NCBI GenBank assembly: GCA_021849745.1
Contig: JAJZSN010000013.1
Coordinates: 1 to 46,348 of the forward strand
Origin: Bacillota bacterium
Lineage (GTDB): Bacteria > Bacillota > GCA-003054495 > Carboxydocellales > JAJZSN01
Direction: 5' to 3'
Length of the DNA stretch: 46,348 nt
A model generated the notes under the pieces. That model made no database searches. It worked only from the letters and a program-made list of their open reading frames with translations, and had not been told where the DNA came from. Of this stretch, positions 1 to 7,906 are shown one piece after another; position 1 is the stretch's first letter; each line of letters starts with the position of its first letter. The position numbers were made by a program, and so were the translations under genes.

Positions 1-97
1 AAGGGTCACTTCGCGAAAGCTGACACCTCGTATATTAACAGGAGGTACTTTTTTTTGCAAAGGTCATTTTAATTCATTACAGGAATGCTCCTTAATT

Positions 98-134
98 AAA
101 TAAAATAGCCAATACCCCACGGAAAGGCATTGGC
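98..134 (-). terminator. Rho-independent terminator at the end of the left-edge structured region
   Basis: The stem GCCAATGCC / GGTATTGGC (plus positions 126-134 and 108-116, one G-U pair) is followed on the minus strand by TATTTTATTT. Confidence 0.6.
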
Positions 135-262
135 CGAAAATTAGCTTCAGGCTTCCTTTCCAAATGGGAGGCTTGCCCGTTTCCCGGCAAACCCTTTGAG
201 CAGGGATTAATCCTGCTCAGGCTAAGCACCATAGAATTTAGCTTAATTCTTTAGGTCTACTT
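98..262 (-). ncRNA. Leader-like structured RNA of unknown class ending in a terminator
   Basis: Read on the minus strand, successive helices can form: GCTAAG/CTTAGC enclosing GAATT/AATTC, then GAGCAGG/CCTGCTC (about 197-217), TTGCC/GGCAA (about 173-190), AAGCCTCC/GGAAGCCT with G-U pairs, and last a GCCAATGCC/GGTATTGGC hairpin followed by a T-rich tract. A string of helices ending in an intrinsic terminator is typical of a riboswitch or attenuator for a gene beyond the left edge. The bases did not match the SAM, TPP, cobalamin, Moco, c-di-AMP or c-di-GMP consensus motifs that I remember. It could instead be a free small RNA or a structured 3' region of phoH. Confidence 0.35.
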
Positions 263-326
263 AGCTCGGAAATAAGTTGTTATATATTATTTTATATCTT
301 TTTTCAGGAAAAATAAAGTTATTTTT

Positions 327-1661
327 TTAAATTAATTCTGCAGCCAGTTCAGCCAGTTCAGAACGCTCACCTTTGATGAAGGTGATATGACCGGCAAGAC
401 CGACTCCTTTAAACTTCTCAACAACAAAGCTTAAACCGTTGCTGTTGGAATCCAGATAGGGGTGGTCAATCTGATGGGGATCCCCGGTGAGAATGATCTT
501 AGTCCCCTCACCGGCCCGGGTCAACATGGTCTTAACCTCATGGGGTGTTAGATTCTGGGCCTCATCCACGATGATATACTGGTGAGGAATGGTGCGGCCC
601 CGAATATAAGTGATGGCCTCCAGTTCCAATTGACCTTTTTCCTTGAAATAACGAATCATGCTCTCGATATTGGTAACCTTGATATTCTCTTTATCCTTCT
701 TGGCTTCTTTAGCGCCGTTTAAAATATATTCTATATTATCATAGATGGGACTCATCCAGGGCCGCATCTTTTCATCTTTATCCCCCGGCAGGAAGCCGAT
801 ATCATTGCCCAGAGGCACCACCGGCCTGGTAATTAGCAGCTTCTTGAAAACCTCTTCATCCATAACCTTTTGCAAACCGGCAGCCACAGCCAACAAAGTT
901 TTTCCGGTACCCGCCTGCCCGATGAGGGTAATGAGCTTTACATTATCATCCAACAGCAATTCCATCGCAAAACGCTGTTCCCTGTTACGGGCTTTAATGC
1001 CCCAAGCATCATTATTGGCAAAAAGCAGGGGTACAACTCCCTTTTTCTCGGGTATATACCGAGCCAAAGCCGATTGAGTCCCTCCGTCGGTTAAGGCTAC
1101 GAACTGATTGGCAAAAAGCTCATCATCAGGCCAAGGTAAAAAGTTTTTCTTATAAAACTCATTAATCTTAGCAGATGATACTTCAACTTCCTGATAGCCA
1201 TTATATAATTCATCAATATTAACCCGGTCGGTCTTGTAGTCCTCAGCCCTAATCCCAAGAGCATCGGCCTTAATCCTCAGATAAGTATCCTTGGTGACAA
1301 GAATCACCGGTTTACGGGTATACTTTTGCTTGTAATAAAGAGCAACCGACAAAATCCTGTTATCAGATTTGCCATACAGCAATTCCTCCGGTAAATCAGC
1401 CCCTTCAGCGTTAAGCTCTACCTTGAACGACCCACCTCCGGCTAACTTAATGCCTTCGTGGAGCTTCCCCTGGAGTCGGAGTTGATCTATCATCTTGGCT
1501 ACCCTGCGGGCGTTTCTACCGACTTCATCTTGTCTCCTTTTCTGATCGTCCATTTCCTCGATAACCACTAATGGAATAACGATATCGTTATCCTGAAACT
1601 TAAAGAAAGCGTGGGGATCATGGAGCAGTACGTTGGTGTCTAAAACAAATATTTTCTTCAC
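327..1661 (-). CDS. PhoH-family ATPase with N-terminal PIN domain (YlaK-like)
   Basis: A 444-residue cytoplasmic protein. An N-terminal PIN-type nuclease domain (about 1-150) starts with FVLDTNVLLHDP, where the DTN aspartate is a metal ligand, and has further acidic residues in KSDNRILS and VTKDTYLR. A linker is followed by a PhoH/RecA-like NTPase domain (about 215-444) with Walker A GQAGTGKT and Walker B YIIVDEAQNLTP. This is the PIN-PhoH (PhoH2/YlaK) architecture, thought to be an ATP-dependent RNase or helicase in RNA metabolism; the in vivo substrate is not settled for the family. The start is GTG at 1661 (MKKIFVLDTN), because the PIN motif needs this N-terminus. It is monocistronic, downstream of the fdh operon in the same direction. 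Confidence 0.9.
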   Translation of the reverse strand: MKKIFVLDTNVLLHDPHAFFKFQDNDIVIPLVVIEEMDDQKRRQDEVGRNARRVAKMIDQLRLQGKLHEGIKLAGGGSFKVELNAEGADLPEELLYGKSDNRILSVALYYKQKYTRKPVILVTKDTYLRIKADALGIRAEDYKTDRVNIDELYNGYQEVEVSSAKINEFYKKNFLPWPDDELFANQFVALTDGGTQSALARYIPEKKGVVPLLFANNDAWGIKARNREQRFAMELLLDDNVKLITLIGQAGTGKTLLAVAAGLQKVMDEEVFKKLLITRPVVPLGNDIGFLPGDKDEKMRPWMSPIYDNIEYILNGAKEAKKDKENIKVTNIESMIRYFKEKGQLELEAITYIRGRTIPHQYIIVDEAQNLTPHEVKTMLTRAGEGTKIILTGDPHQIDHPYLDSNSNGLSFVVEKFKGVGLAGHITFIKGERSELAELAAELI

Positions 1662-1744
1662 CCGTATCGCCTGCCTTTCTAGTTAGTATATTAATAATTC
1701 GACAACTTTTGCCTCTTTTCCTCCTTGGGCATTTCTAGGTATAT

Positions 1745-1774
1745 TAAAAAAATATGGGCAGCCCAAACTGCCCA
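1745..1774 (-). terminator. Terminator of the formate dehydrogenase operon
   Basis: On the minus strand GGGCAG / CTGCCC (1768-1773 with 1756-1761) with a six-base loop is followed by ATATTTTTTT, about 55 bases after the fdhA stop. Confidence 0.75.
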
Positions 1775-1805
1775 AAATCTATTTTATACCCTTAAGATCA
1801 GCGAA

Positions 1806-1832
1806 AGCTAATAGCTGACAGCTGATAGCTAA
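1806..1832. repeat. Heptanucleotide repeat array, AGCTGAY family
   Basis: Period-7 units (AGCTAAT AGCTGAC AGCTGAT AGCTAAG). The fdhA TAG stop (1829-1831) lies in the last unit, so the array begins at the stop codon. Confidence 0.8.
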
Positions 1833-4522
1833 GAAACTCTCTCCACCCTCACCGCACAGACCTTTAACTCAGGAATTTTACAAACCGGATCCCGGGCCGT
1901 ATTGGTCAGGTAGTTAACCGCCGTTTCGGCAAAGTGGAAAGAAGTGAACACATTGCCTGGCTGTACCCTTTCCGTAACCTTGACCTTGATAACAATCTCG
2001 CCCCGGCGGGAAGTAACTTTGACCTGCTGGCCGTCTTCAACCCCCAGCTTGCAGGCATCAACAGGATTGACTTCCAGATAATCTTCCGGAAGCAAGGCAT
2101 CCAGACCCTTGGTTCTTCTGGTCATAGTACCGGTATGATAATGCTGCAATCTTCGGCCGGTATTGAGGACTAAGGGATATTCCTCATCAGGCAATTCTGC
2201 AGGACCGGTGAAGTCCACAGCGTGGAACTTGCCAAGACCCCTGGTAAATTGACCCGCATGGAGGTACTTGGTACCGGCATGGTCAGGGTTGGGGCAAGGC
2301 CACTGAATACCACCCTGTTCTAATCGGGCATAACTAATCCCGCCATAACTGGGAGTTAGTGCTGAAATTTCAGCAAATATCTCTTCGGGACAACTATAAT
2401 TCATGGGATAGCCCATTAGGGTACCGATTTCCGCAATAATCTGCCAATCAGGTCTTGCATTGCCTACGGGCTCAATGGCTTTCCGAACCCTCTGAACCCG
2501 GCGTTCACTGTTGGCGAAAGTACCGTCCTTCTCAGCGAAACTGGCTCCGGGCAGCACCACATCGGCCAACTCAGCGGTTTCGGTAAGGAAGATGTCCTGA
2601 ACCACCAGAAACTCCAGGTTCTTCAAGGAATGCTTCACATGGTTGATATCGGGGTCACTGAGAACAGGGTTTTCACCCAGGATAAACAACCCTTTTAGGT
2701 CGCCGTGATGGGCGGCATCCATCATTTCCCCTACCGTTAAGCCAGGCTTCAGGGAAAGCTCACAACCCCAGGCTTTGCTGAATTTTTCATTGACAGCAGC
2801 ATCAGCAACAGGTTGGTAACCACTATAAACATTAGGCAAGCTGCCCATATCGCAGGCGCCTTGAACATTGTTCTGGCCCCGCAAGGGGTTAACACCGCTA
2901 CTGGGTTTACCAATCTGACCACAAAGCATAGCAAGGTTGGCAATAGAAAGAACGTTATCTACACCGTTGGAATGCTGGGTAATACCCATGGTGTAAAGGA
3001 TGGTAGCGTTTTTGGCTTTAGCGTAGGCCCGGGCCACTTCTTTAATGGTGTCAGCCGGTACGCCGGTGTATTTCTCCACCGCTTCAGGACTGAAGTTCAC
3101 CACGGCCGCCTTCAGCTCATCAAAATTCTCGGTTCGGCTTTCAACAAATTCCTTGTTCCACAATTCTTCATTAAGAATGGTATGCATCATGGCATTGAAT
3201 AAAGGAATATTGGAACCGGGTTTAATGGGCAGATAATAATCGGCCATTTCCGCCAGTTCGATTCTCCGGGGGTCTGCTACCACCAGTTTGGCGCCCTTTT
3301 TCAAAGCCCAGCGAATACGCAGACTGATAATGGGGTGAGCCTCAGTGGTATTAGAACCGGTTACAAAAATATAATCCGCATCAGCAATCTCATCAATGGA
3401 GTTAGTCATTGCTCCACTACCAAATGCAGTTGCCAGACCGGCAACGGTAGCAGAGTGTCAAAGACGGGCGCAGTGATCGATATTATTGGTCCCAAAGGCC
3501 GCCCTGGTCAACTTACTCATGAGGTAATTCTCTTCGTTAGTACAACGGGCGGAACTTAAAGAAGCCAAAGCATCACTGCCATGGTTCTCCTTGATTTCAC
3601 TAAACTTCCGGGCCACGTAACCCAAAGCTTCATCCCAGGTAGCCTCAACCAGTTCCCCGTTTTTCCTGATAAGAGGATTGGTCAAACGTTTGGGACTATG
3701 GATGAAATCATAACCAAACCTGCCTTTAACACACAGGTGGCGGCCGTTAACCTCACTGGCAGGGTTGGAAGTTACCCCAACCACTTTACCGTCCTTTACA
3801 TTGAGGTCAAAATTACAGCCACATCCGCAATAAGGACAGGTAGTCTTAACCTTTTTAACTTCCCAGGGCCGCACTACGCCCACCATATTCTTCTCCACCA
3901 ACGCCCCAACCGGACAAACAGCTACGCAGCTGCCGCAGGAAACACAGGCAGACTGGGCAAAATCAGTATCAAGAGCAGGAGTAACCTTTGTATTAAAGCC
4001 CCGGTAGGCAAAATCAAGGATACTGCGGCCCTGAATTTCTTCACAAACGCGGACACATTTGCCGCAGAGAATACACTTGTTATTATCCCTTAAAATAACA
4101 GGACTGCTGTCATCAATGGGGAAGTCATGGCGTTCACCTTCAAAAGAAGGTTTGCGAACCCCATAACGATAAGCGTATTCACTCAATTTGCAATCCCCGC
4201 TTTTCTGACAGGTCAGACAATCTTCGGGATGATTGGCCAAAAGCAGGTCAATGATGGTCTTCCGGGTCTCTACCACCGTAGGTGCTTCTGTATGCACCAC
4301 CATGCCTTCAGCAACAGCGGTTACACAGGAAGCGGGCAGATTCCTGACCCCTTCAATTTCTACCACACAAATCCGGCACGCCCCTGGCTTGGTCAGCTCA
4401 GGATCATGGCAGAAGGTGGGGATATCTATCCCGATGGAAGCTGCCGCTTCCAAGACCGTGGTTCCAGCGGGCACAGTAACCTGTTGGCTGTCTATGGTTA
4501 AAGTAACTAAATTGTCGCTCAT
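1829..4522 (-). CDS. fdhA: NAD(P)-linked formate dehydrogenase catalytic subunit, selenocysteine-containing
   Basis: An 897-residue selenoprotein. It oxidises formate to CO2 (or the reverse) at a molybdenum/tungsten bis-pyranopterin site. Domains in order: NuoG-like [2Fe-2S] domain (1-80; CHDPELTKPGACRIC), His/Cys [4Fe-4S] segment (about 95-125), two-cluster ferredoxin segment (about 140-215; CILCGKCVRVCEE and CVSCGSCVAVCPVG), molybdopterin Fe4S4 domain (CPYCGCGC), catalytic domain, and C-terminal MopB-binding barrel (from about 770). The reading frame meets TGA at 3458-3460 (residue 355), in the context DHCARL-TGA-HSATVAG. In FDHs this position is the Sec or Cys metal ligand, and the frame continues uninterrupted with conserved sequence, so UGA is decoded as selenocysteine. 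Start: ATG with GAGGTG five bases upstream. It is the last gene of the nuoE-like, nuoF-like, short nuoG-like, fdhA operon. An ordinary ORF caller would split it in two. Confidence 0.95.
3413..3457 (-). promoter_or_regulatory. SECIS element for selenocysteine insertion in fdhA
   Basis: Starting three bases after the UGA, the mRNA folds as lower stem CUACC / GGUAG and upper stem GUUGCC / GGCAAC capped by the loop GGUCU, with a UGCAUUU bulge on the 3' side. A GGUCU apical loop is the SelB-binding feature of the E. coli fdhF SECIS. Confidence 0.85.
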
Positions 4523-4562
4523 CTTTTCACCTCACGTTCGTTGGTATAAACTCCTTTGGTGG

Positions 4563-4749
4563 GGAGGTTGGGGCTTTTTGCTCCTCAACTTTTCAGGCTT
4601 CAAACGAGCTACCATCGTTGTTCCTCTACGTCTTAACCAAGAGGTGACTGCACCTTTACGCCCTTTTAGGGTAGTGTCTCGGCATCCGACGGGCTGTCTC
4701 TCGTACGCTTGTGAAAAGTTGCTCCACAAAAAACCCCAACCTATGCATG
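4563..4749 (-). ncRNA. Candidate structured RNA element, copy A, in the fdhA leader
   Basis: It occupies most of the 310-base gap between the short NuoG-like gene and fdhA. Outer arms GGTTGGGGCTTTTTG (4566-4580) and CAAAAAACCCCAACC (4727-4741) pair with one mismatch. After an unpaired six-base step, AACTTTTCA (4587-4595) pairs with TGAAAAGTT (4712-4720). Inside lie the hairpin AACGA-7 nt-TCGTT (4603-4619) and the core TTTACGCCCTTTTAGGGTA (4655-4673). The element ends CCTATGCATG. Copy B at 26864-27054 has the same layout and spacing with different helix sequences. The strand shown is that of the downstream gene; the true sense is not established. The class is not recognised. Confidence 0.55.
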
Positions 4750-4815
4750 AAAGTAATTATTAAAACACTTGAAACTCGTAAGATTTGAACCCGTAAGATT
4801 TGCCCACCCTGGTTT

Positions 4816-4836
4816 TAGCTGACAGCTGACAGCTAA
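4816..4836. repeat. Heptanucleotide repeat array, AGCTGAY family
   Basis: Three period-7 units. The TAG stop of the 4833-5768 gene (4833-4835) is inside the array. Confidence 0.75.
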
Positions 4837-5768
4837 TCTTTAAGCCTGGCCAGCTTCGCCACAACCTCACTCAGGCCTAAGGCCGCTTCCCAGGGAGTCT
4901 CCACCCATTGGCCGTTGTCGTCTTTCATCAGGGGCGGGTTAACCCGGCCGGGGTTGTGGATGAAATCCAGGCCCAGGCGGCCTTTCAGGCACAAGGGGCG
5001 GCCTACGGCAGCAGCTTTAGCGGCCACGCCTAACACCTTGCCCTTGCGCTTAACCACATCGAATTCACATCCGGCATCACAGAAGGTGCAGGTCACAGGC
5101 TCTTTCTCCACTTCGAAAGCCCGGCCCTTGCCCAGCAATTGTTTATCACTCAAGGCCCCTACAGGGCAAACGGTAACACAGTTGTTACAAAAGACGCACT
5201 CCGATTCACCCAGGGGGTTATCCAAAGGAGCAGATACCTTGGTCTCAAAACCCCGGCGGGCAAAGTCCACCGCATGCTGGCCTTTGATTTCAGTACAGGC
5301 CCGGACGCACTTGCCGCACAAAATGCACTTGTTCATATCCCGGACGATATAAGGATTGCTGTCATCAAGGGGATAATCGTGACGCTCCCCGTCGAAGGTG
5401 GTTCCGGCCACCCCGTATTCGTAGGCATACTCCTGCAGTTTGCAGGCTCCGGACTTTTCACAGGTCAGGCAGTCTAGAGGATGGTTGGCCAGGATCAGGT
5501 CAAGAATGGTTCTCCTGGCTTCTAAAACGGCGGCTGAATGAGTTTCCACCACCATTCCCCCGGTAACGGGAGTAACACAGGAAGCAGGCAGATTCCGGGC
5601 CCCCTGAACCTCCACCACACAAATCCGGCAAGCGCCGGGCTTGGTTAAGTTAGGATCATGACAAAAGGTTGGGATGCTAATCCCCAATTTCTCCGCCGCC
5701 TCCAGCACAGTTGACCCCTCCGGCACAGTAACCTTCTGCCCGTTTATAGTTAACGTTACCATTGACAA
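4833..5768 (-). CDS. NuoG-like short iron-sulfur subunit, paralogue of the FdhA N-terminus
   Basis: A 311-residue electron-transfer protein. Order: [2Fe-2S] domain (about 1-80; CHDPNLTKPGACRIC), His/Cys segment (HPLDCLTCEKSGACK), two-cluster ferredoxin segment (CILCGKCVRACTE, CVFCNNCVTVCPVG), then a molybdopterin-Fe4S4-like motif CTFCDAGCEFD, ending shortly after PLCLKGRLGLDFIHNP. It aligns with the first ~320 residues of FdhA next door and stops where the catalytic domain would begin. It probably shuttles electrons between the NuoF-like subunit and FdhA. Start: TTG at 5768, seven bases after GAGGAGGG; an ATG two codons further in is the alternative. The stop lies in a heptad repeat. It could be a degenerate duplicate, but all cluster cysteines are kept. 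Confidence 0.85.
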   Translation of the reverse strand: MSMVTLTINGQKVTVPEGSTVLEAAEKLGISIPTFCHDPNLTKPGACRICVVEVQGARNLPASCVTPVTGGMVVETHSAAVLEARRTILDLILANHPLDCLTCEKSGACKLQEYAYEYGVAGTTFDGERHDYPLDDSNPYIVRDMNKCILCGKCVRACTEIKGQHAVDFARRGFETKVSAPLDNPLGESECVFCNNCVTVCPVGALSDKQLLGKGRAFEVEKEPVTCTFCDAGCEFDVVKRKGKVLGVAAKAAAVGRPLCLKGRLGLDFIHNPGRVNPPLMKDDNGQWVETPWEAALGLSEVVAKLARLKD

Positions 5769-5787
5769 TTTGATTCCCTCCTCTTTT

Positions 5788-5821
5788 AGTTCATAGTTCG
5801 TAGTTCATAGTTCGTAGTTGG
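5788..5821. repeat. Heptanucleotide repeat array, AGTTCRT family
   Basis: Units alternate AGTTCAT and AGTTCGT with period 7, four copies plus a partial one. It lies in the operon gap between the NuoF-like and short NuoG-like genes. Confidence 0.8.
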
Positions 5822-5909
5822 TCGGTCGGACTCTCTCAGGTTTTAGTTAATCATCGGTTAATCTTTCTGCGAACTAAAGCCATAAACCTCGAACCACAAT
5901 CCTTCTCAA

Positions 5910-5940
5910 AGCTGACAGCTGATAGCTGATAGCTGAACTA
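5910..5940. repeat. Heptanucleotide repeat array, AGCTGAY family
   Basis: Four period-7 units ending directly at the TAG stop (5938-5940) of the NuoF-like gene. Confidence 0.8.
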
Positions 5941-7890
5941 TCCCCTTTTCACAGCCCCAAACTTACAGCTGTCGATACAGGCGCCGCACTTGATACACTT
6001 GTCGGTATCAATCTTGTAAGGCTCCTTGACCACACCGGTAATTGCTCCGGCAGGACAAACCTTAGCGCACTTGGAGCAACCTTTGCAAAGTTCTTCGTCA
6101 ATGAAGTAGGTGAGGAGGGCCGAACAAACACCGGCAATACATTTTTTCTCATTAATGTGGTCTTCGTATTCAGAGCGGAAGTAACGGAGGGTTGCTAATA
6201 CGGGATTAGGAGCAGTCTGTCCCAAACCGCAGAGGGAAGCGGACTTGATGGTGTTACCCAAACGCTCCAGGGTTTCGATATCCCCTTGGCGGCCCTGGCC
6301 GTCACAGATGCGCTCCAGAATCTCCAGCATCCGCTTAGTGCCTTCCCGGCAGGGAATACATTTACCGCAGGATTCCTTCTGGGTGAAGTTGAGGAAGAAA
6401 CGGGCCAAATCCACCATACAGGTGGTCTCGTCCATAATTACCAAACCTCCGGAACCCATCATGGCCCCGGCCTGGGTTAAAGAATCATAGTCAATGGGCA
6501 GATCCAGCAGGTTTTCAGGCAGACATCCGCCGGAAGGACCGCCAATCTGAACAGCCTTGAATTTTTTACCGCCCTGGATACCGCCGCCGATTTCGAAGAT
6601 AATCTCCCTCATGGTAATACCCATGGGGACCTCGGCTAGACCGGTGTTATTAACCTTACCGGTAAGGGCGAACACCTTGGTTCCTTTACTCTTCTCGGTA
6701 CCAATACCGGCATACCAGTCGGCCCCTTTACGAAAAATCAAGGGTACATTGGCAAAGGTCTCAACATTATTAATATTGGTAGGCTTCTCCCATAAACCTT
6801 TTACGGCAGGGAAGGGAGGACGAGGTCTGGGCATACCCCGTAGGCCTTCAATGGAGTTCAACAGAGCTGTTTCTTCACCACAAACGAAGGCACCTGCCCC
6901 GGCCTTAATCTTTAACTTAAAGCTAAACCCGGAACCCAGGATATTTTTGCCCAACAATCCGTATTGTTCAGCTTTTTCAATAGCAGTGGTCAGACGTTTA
7001 ATGGCCAGAGGGTATTCGGCCCGTACATAAACATACCCTTCATCAGCCCCAATGGCATAACCGCAGATTAACATTCCTTCGATTACCGAATGGGGATCGC
7101 CTTCCAGCACCGAACGATCCATGAAAGCTCCGGGGTCGCCCTCGTCGGCGTTACAGACCACATACTTCTTATCTCCCGCAGCCTGCTGGGTGAATTGCCA
7201 CTTCAAACCGCTGGGAAATCCGCCGCCCCCACGGCCCCGCAAACCGGATTTCTTAACCTCTTCCACCACATCAGTGGGGGACATACCGGATAAAACTTTA
7301 GTTAAACCCAGATACCCGCCATTGGCGACATATTCATCAATACTGTCGGCATCGATATGACCGCAGTTATGAAGTACTTCCCGCTGCTGCCGGGCATAGA
7401 AATTAACGTTATTGTATTCCAGTACTGTTTGACCGGTACTTGGTTCATGGAACAAAAGCCGTTCCACTACCTGACCATTTTTCAGGTGGGATTCAACGAT
7501 TTCAGCCACATCTTCCGGCTGAACCCTGGTATAGAAAACATGCTGAGGTTCCACAATGAAAATAGGCCCCTGCTCACAGAAACCATGACATCCTGTGGTG
7601 GTAACCTTCACCTGACCTGTTAAGCCTGCTTTCTCCAGTTCTTCAACCAATTTATCAGAAACCTTTAAAGAACCGGAAGAGATACATCCGGTACCGGCAC
7701 AAATGAGAATTTTCTTCTTGTCTGAACCCGCCGGGATGTTAATTCCGGCCAGAAATGCAGCCCGCTTCTCCTTACATCCCTCGTCCTGGTGGCAGAAAGG
7801 CCCTTCCAACCGGCACTTGATATATCCTTGACACTGGTTTTCCACAGTGCTCTGACATTTATCACAACATTTATCCATCAAAGACTTCAC
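5938..7890 (-). CDS. NuoF/HydB-like FMN- and NAD(P)-binding subunit of the formate dehydrogenase complex
   Basis: A 650-residue protein. The N-terminus is an unusual Cys-rich segment (about 5-40, with CCDKC and further cysteines), then a thioredoxin-like [2Fe-2S] domain (about 55-145; CAGTGC...TTGCHGFC), then the NuoF flavoprotein core with FMN/NAD motifs GRGGGGFPSGLKW and NADEGDPGAFMDR, an SLBB segment, the [4Fe-4S] motif ESCGKCIPCREG, and a C-terminal 2[4Fe-4S] ferredoxin domain (CKGCSKCAKVCP, CIKCGACIDSC). This is the HydB/HndC layout of NAD(P)-linked, often electron-bifurcating, hydrogenases and FDHs. It would be the NAD(P)H site of the complex. Start: GTG at 7890, eight bases after GGAGGTG; ATG at 7878 is possible. 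It follows the NuoE-like gene by 16 bases. Bifurcation with ferredoxin is inference. Confidence 0.93.
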   Translation of the reverse strand: MKSLMDKCCDKCQSTVENQCQGYIKCRLEGPFCHQDEGCKEKRAAFLAGINIPAGSDKKKILICAGTGCISSGSLKVSDKLVEELEKAGLTGQVKVTTTGCHGFCEQGPIFIVEPQHVFYTRVQPEDVAEIVESHLKNGQVVERLLFHEPSTGQTVLEYNNVNFYARQQREVLHNCGHIDADSIDEYVANGGYLGLTKVLSGMSPTDVVEEVKKSGLRGRGGGGFPSGLKWQFTQQAAGDKKYVVCNADEGDPGAFMDRSVLEGDPHSVIEGMLICGYAIGADEGYVYVRAEYPLAIKRLTTAIEKAEQYGLLGKNILGSGFSFKLKIKAGAGAFVCGEETALLNSIEGLRGMPRPRPPFPAVKGLWEKPTNINNVETFANVPLIFRKGADWYAGIGTEKSKGTKVFALTGKVNNTGLAEVPMGITMREIIFEIGGGIQGGKKFKAVQIGGPSGGCLPENLLDLPIDYDSLTQAGAMMGSGGLVIMDETTCMVDLARFFLNFTQKESCGKCIPCREGTKRMLEILERICDGQGRQGDIETLERLGNTIKSASLCGLGQTAPNPVLATLRYFRSEYEDHINEKKCIAGVCSALLTYFIDEELCKGCSKCAKVCPAGAITGVVKEPYKIDTDKCIKCGACIDSCKFGAVKRG

Positions 7891-7906
7891 GTTAACTGCA
7901 CCTCCC

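Larger units (their letters stand above)
1..326. other. Left-edge intergenic region
   Basis: No gene is supported here. The region holds a dense series of hairpins (about 108-262, described separately) and an AT-rich stretch (about 275-326) just past the phoH stop codon. Near 26-58 on the plus strand ACCTC and GAGGT could pair ahead of a run of eight T, a possible terminator for a plus-strand gene outside the window; this is weak. Confidence 0.5.

Noticed and set aside
98-262. Known riboswitch (Moco, c-di-AMP, c-di-GMP, SAM)
   Set aside because: Hairpins are clear, but conserved core bases of these classes, as remembered, are not present in order.
1806-1832. CRISPR array for the heptad repeats
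   Set aside because: Repeat units are 7 bases in direct tandem without spacers, and no cas genes are present.
3458-4522. FdhA as two separate genes (354 and 526 residues)
   Set aside because: The TGA lies at the Sec ligand position, the frame and homology continue through it, and a SECIS hairpin follows.
4563-4749. Integron attC site
   Set aside because: The RYYYAAC/GTTRRRY core sites are not in the expected positions and no integrase is nearby.
4233-4763. Plus-strand open frame of 176 codons
   Set aside because: It runs antisense through fdhA and the structured element, with no ribosome-binding site or recognisable protein.
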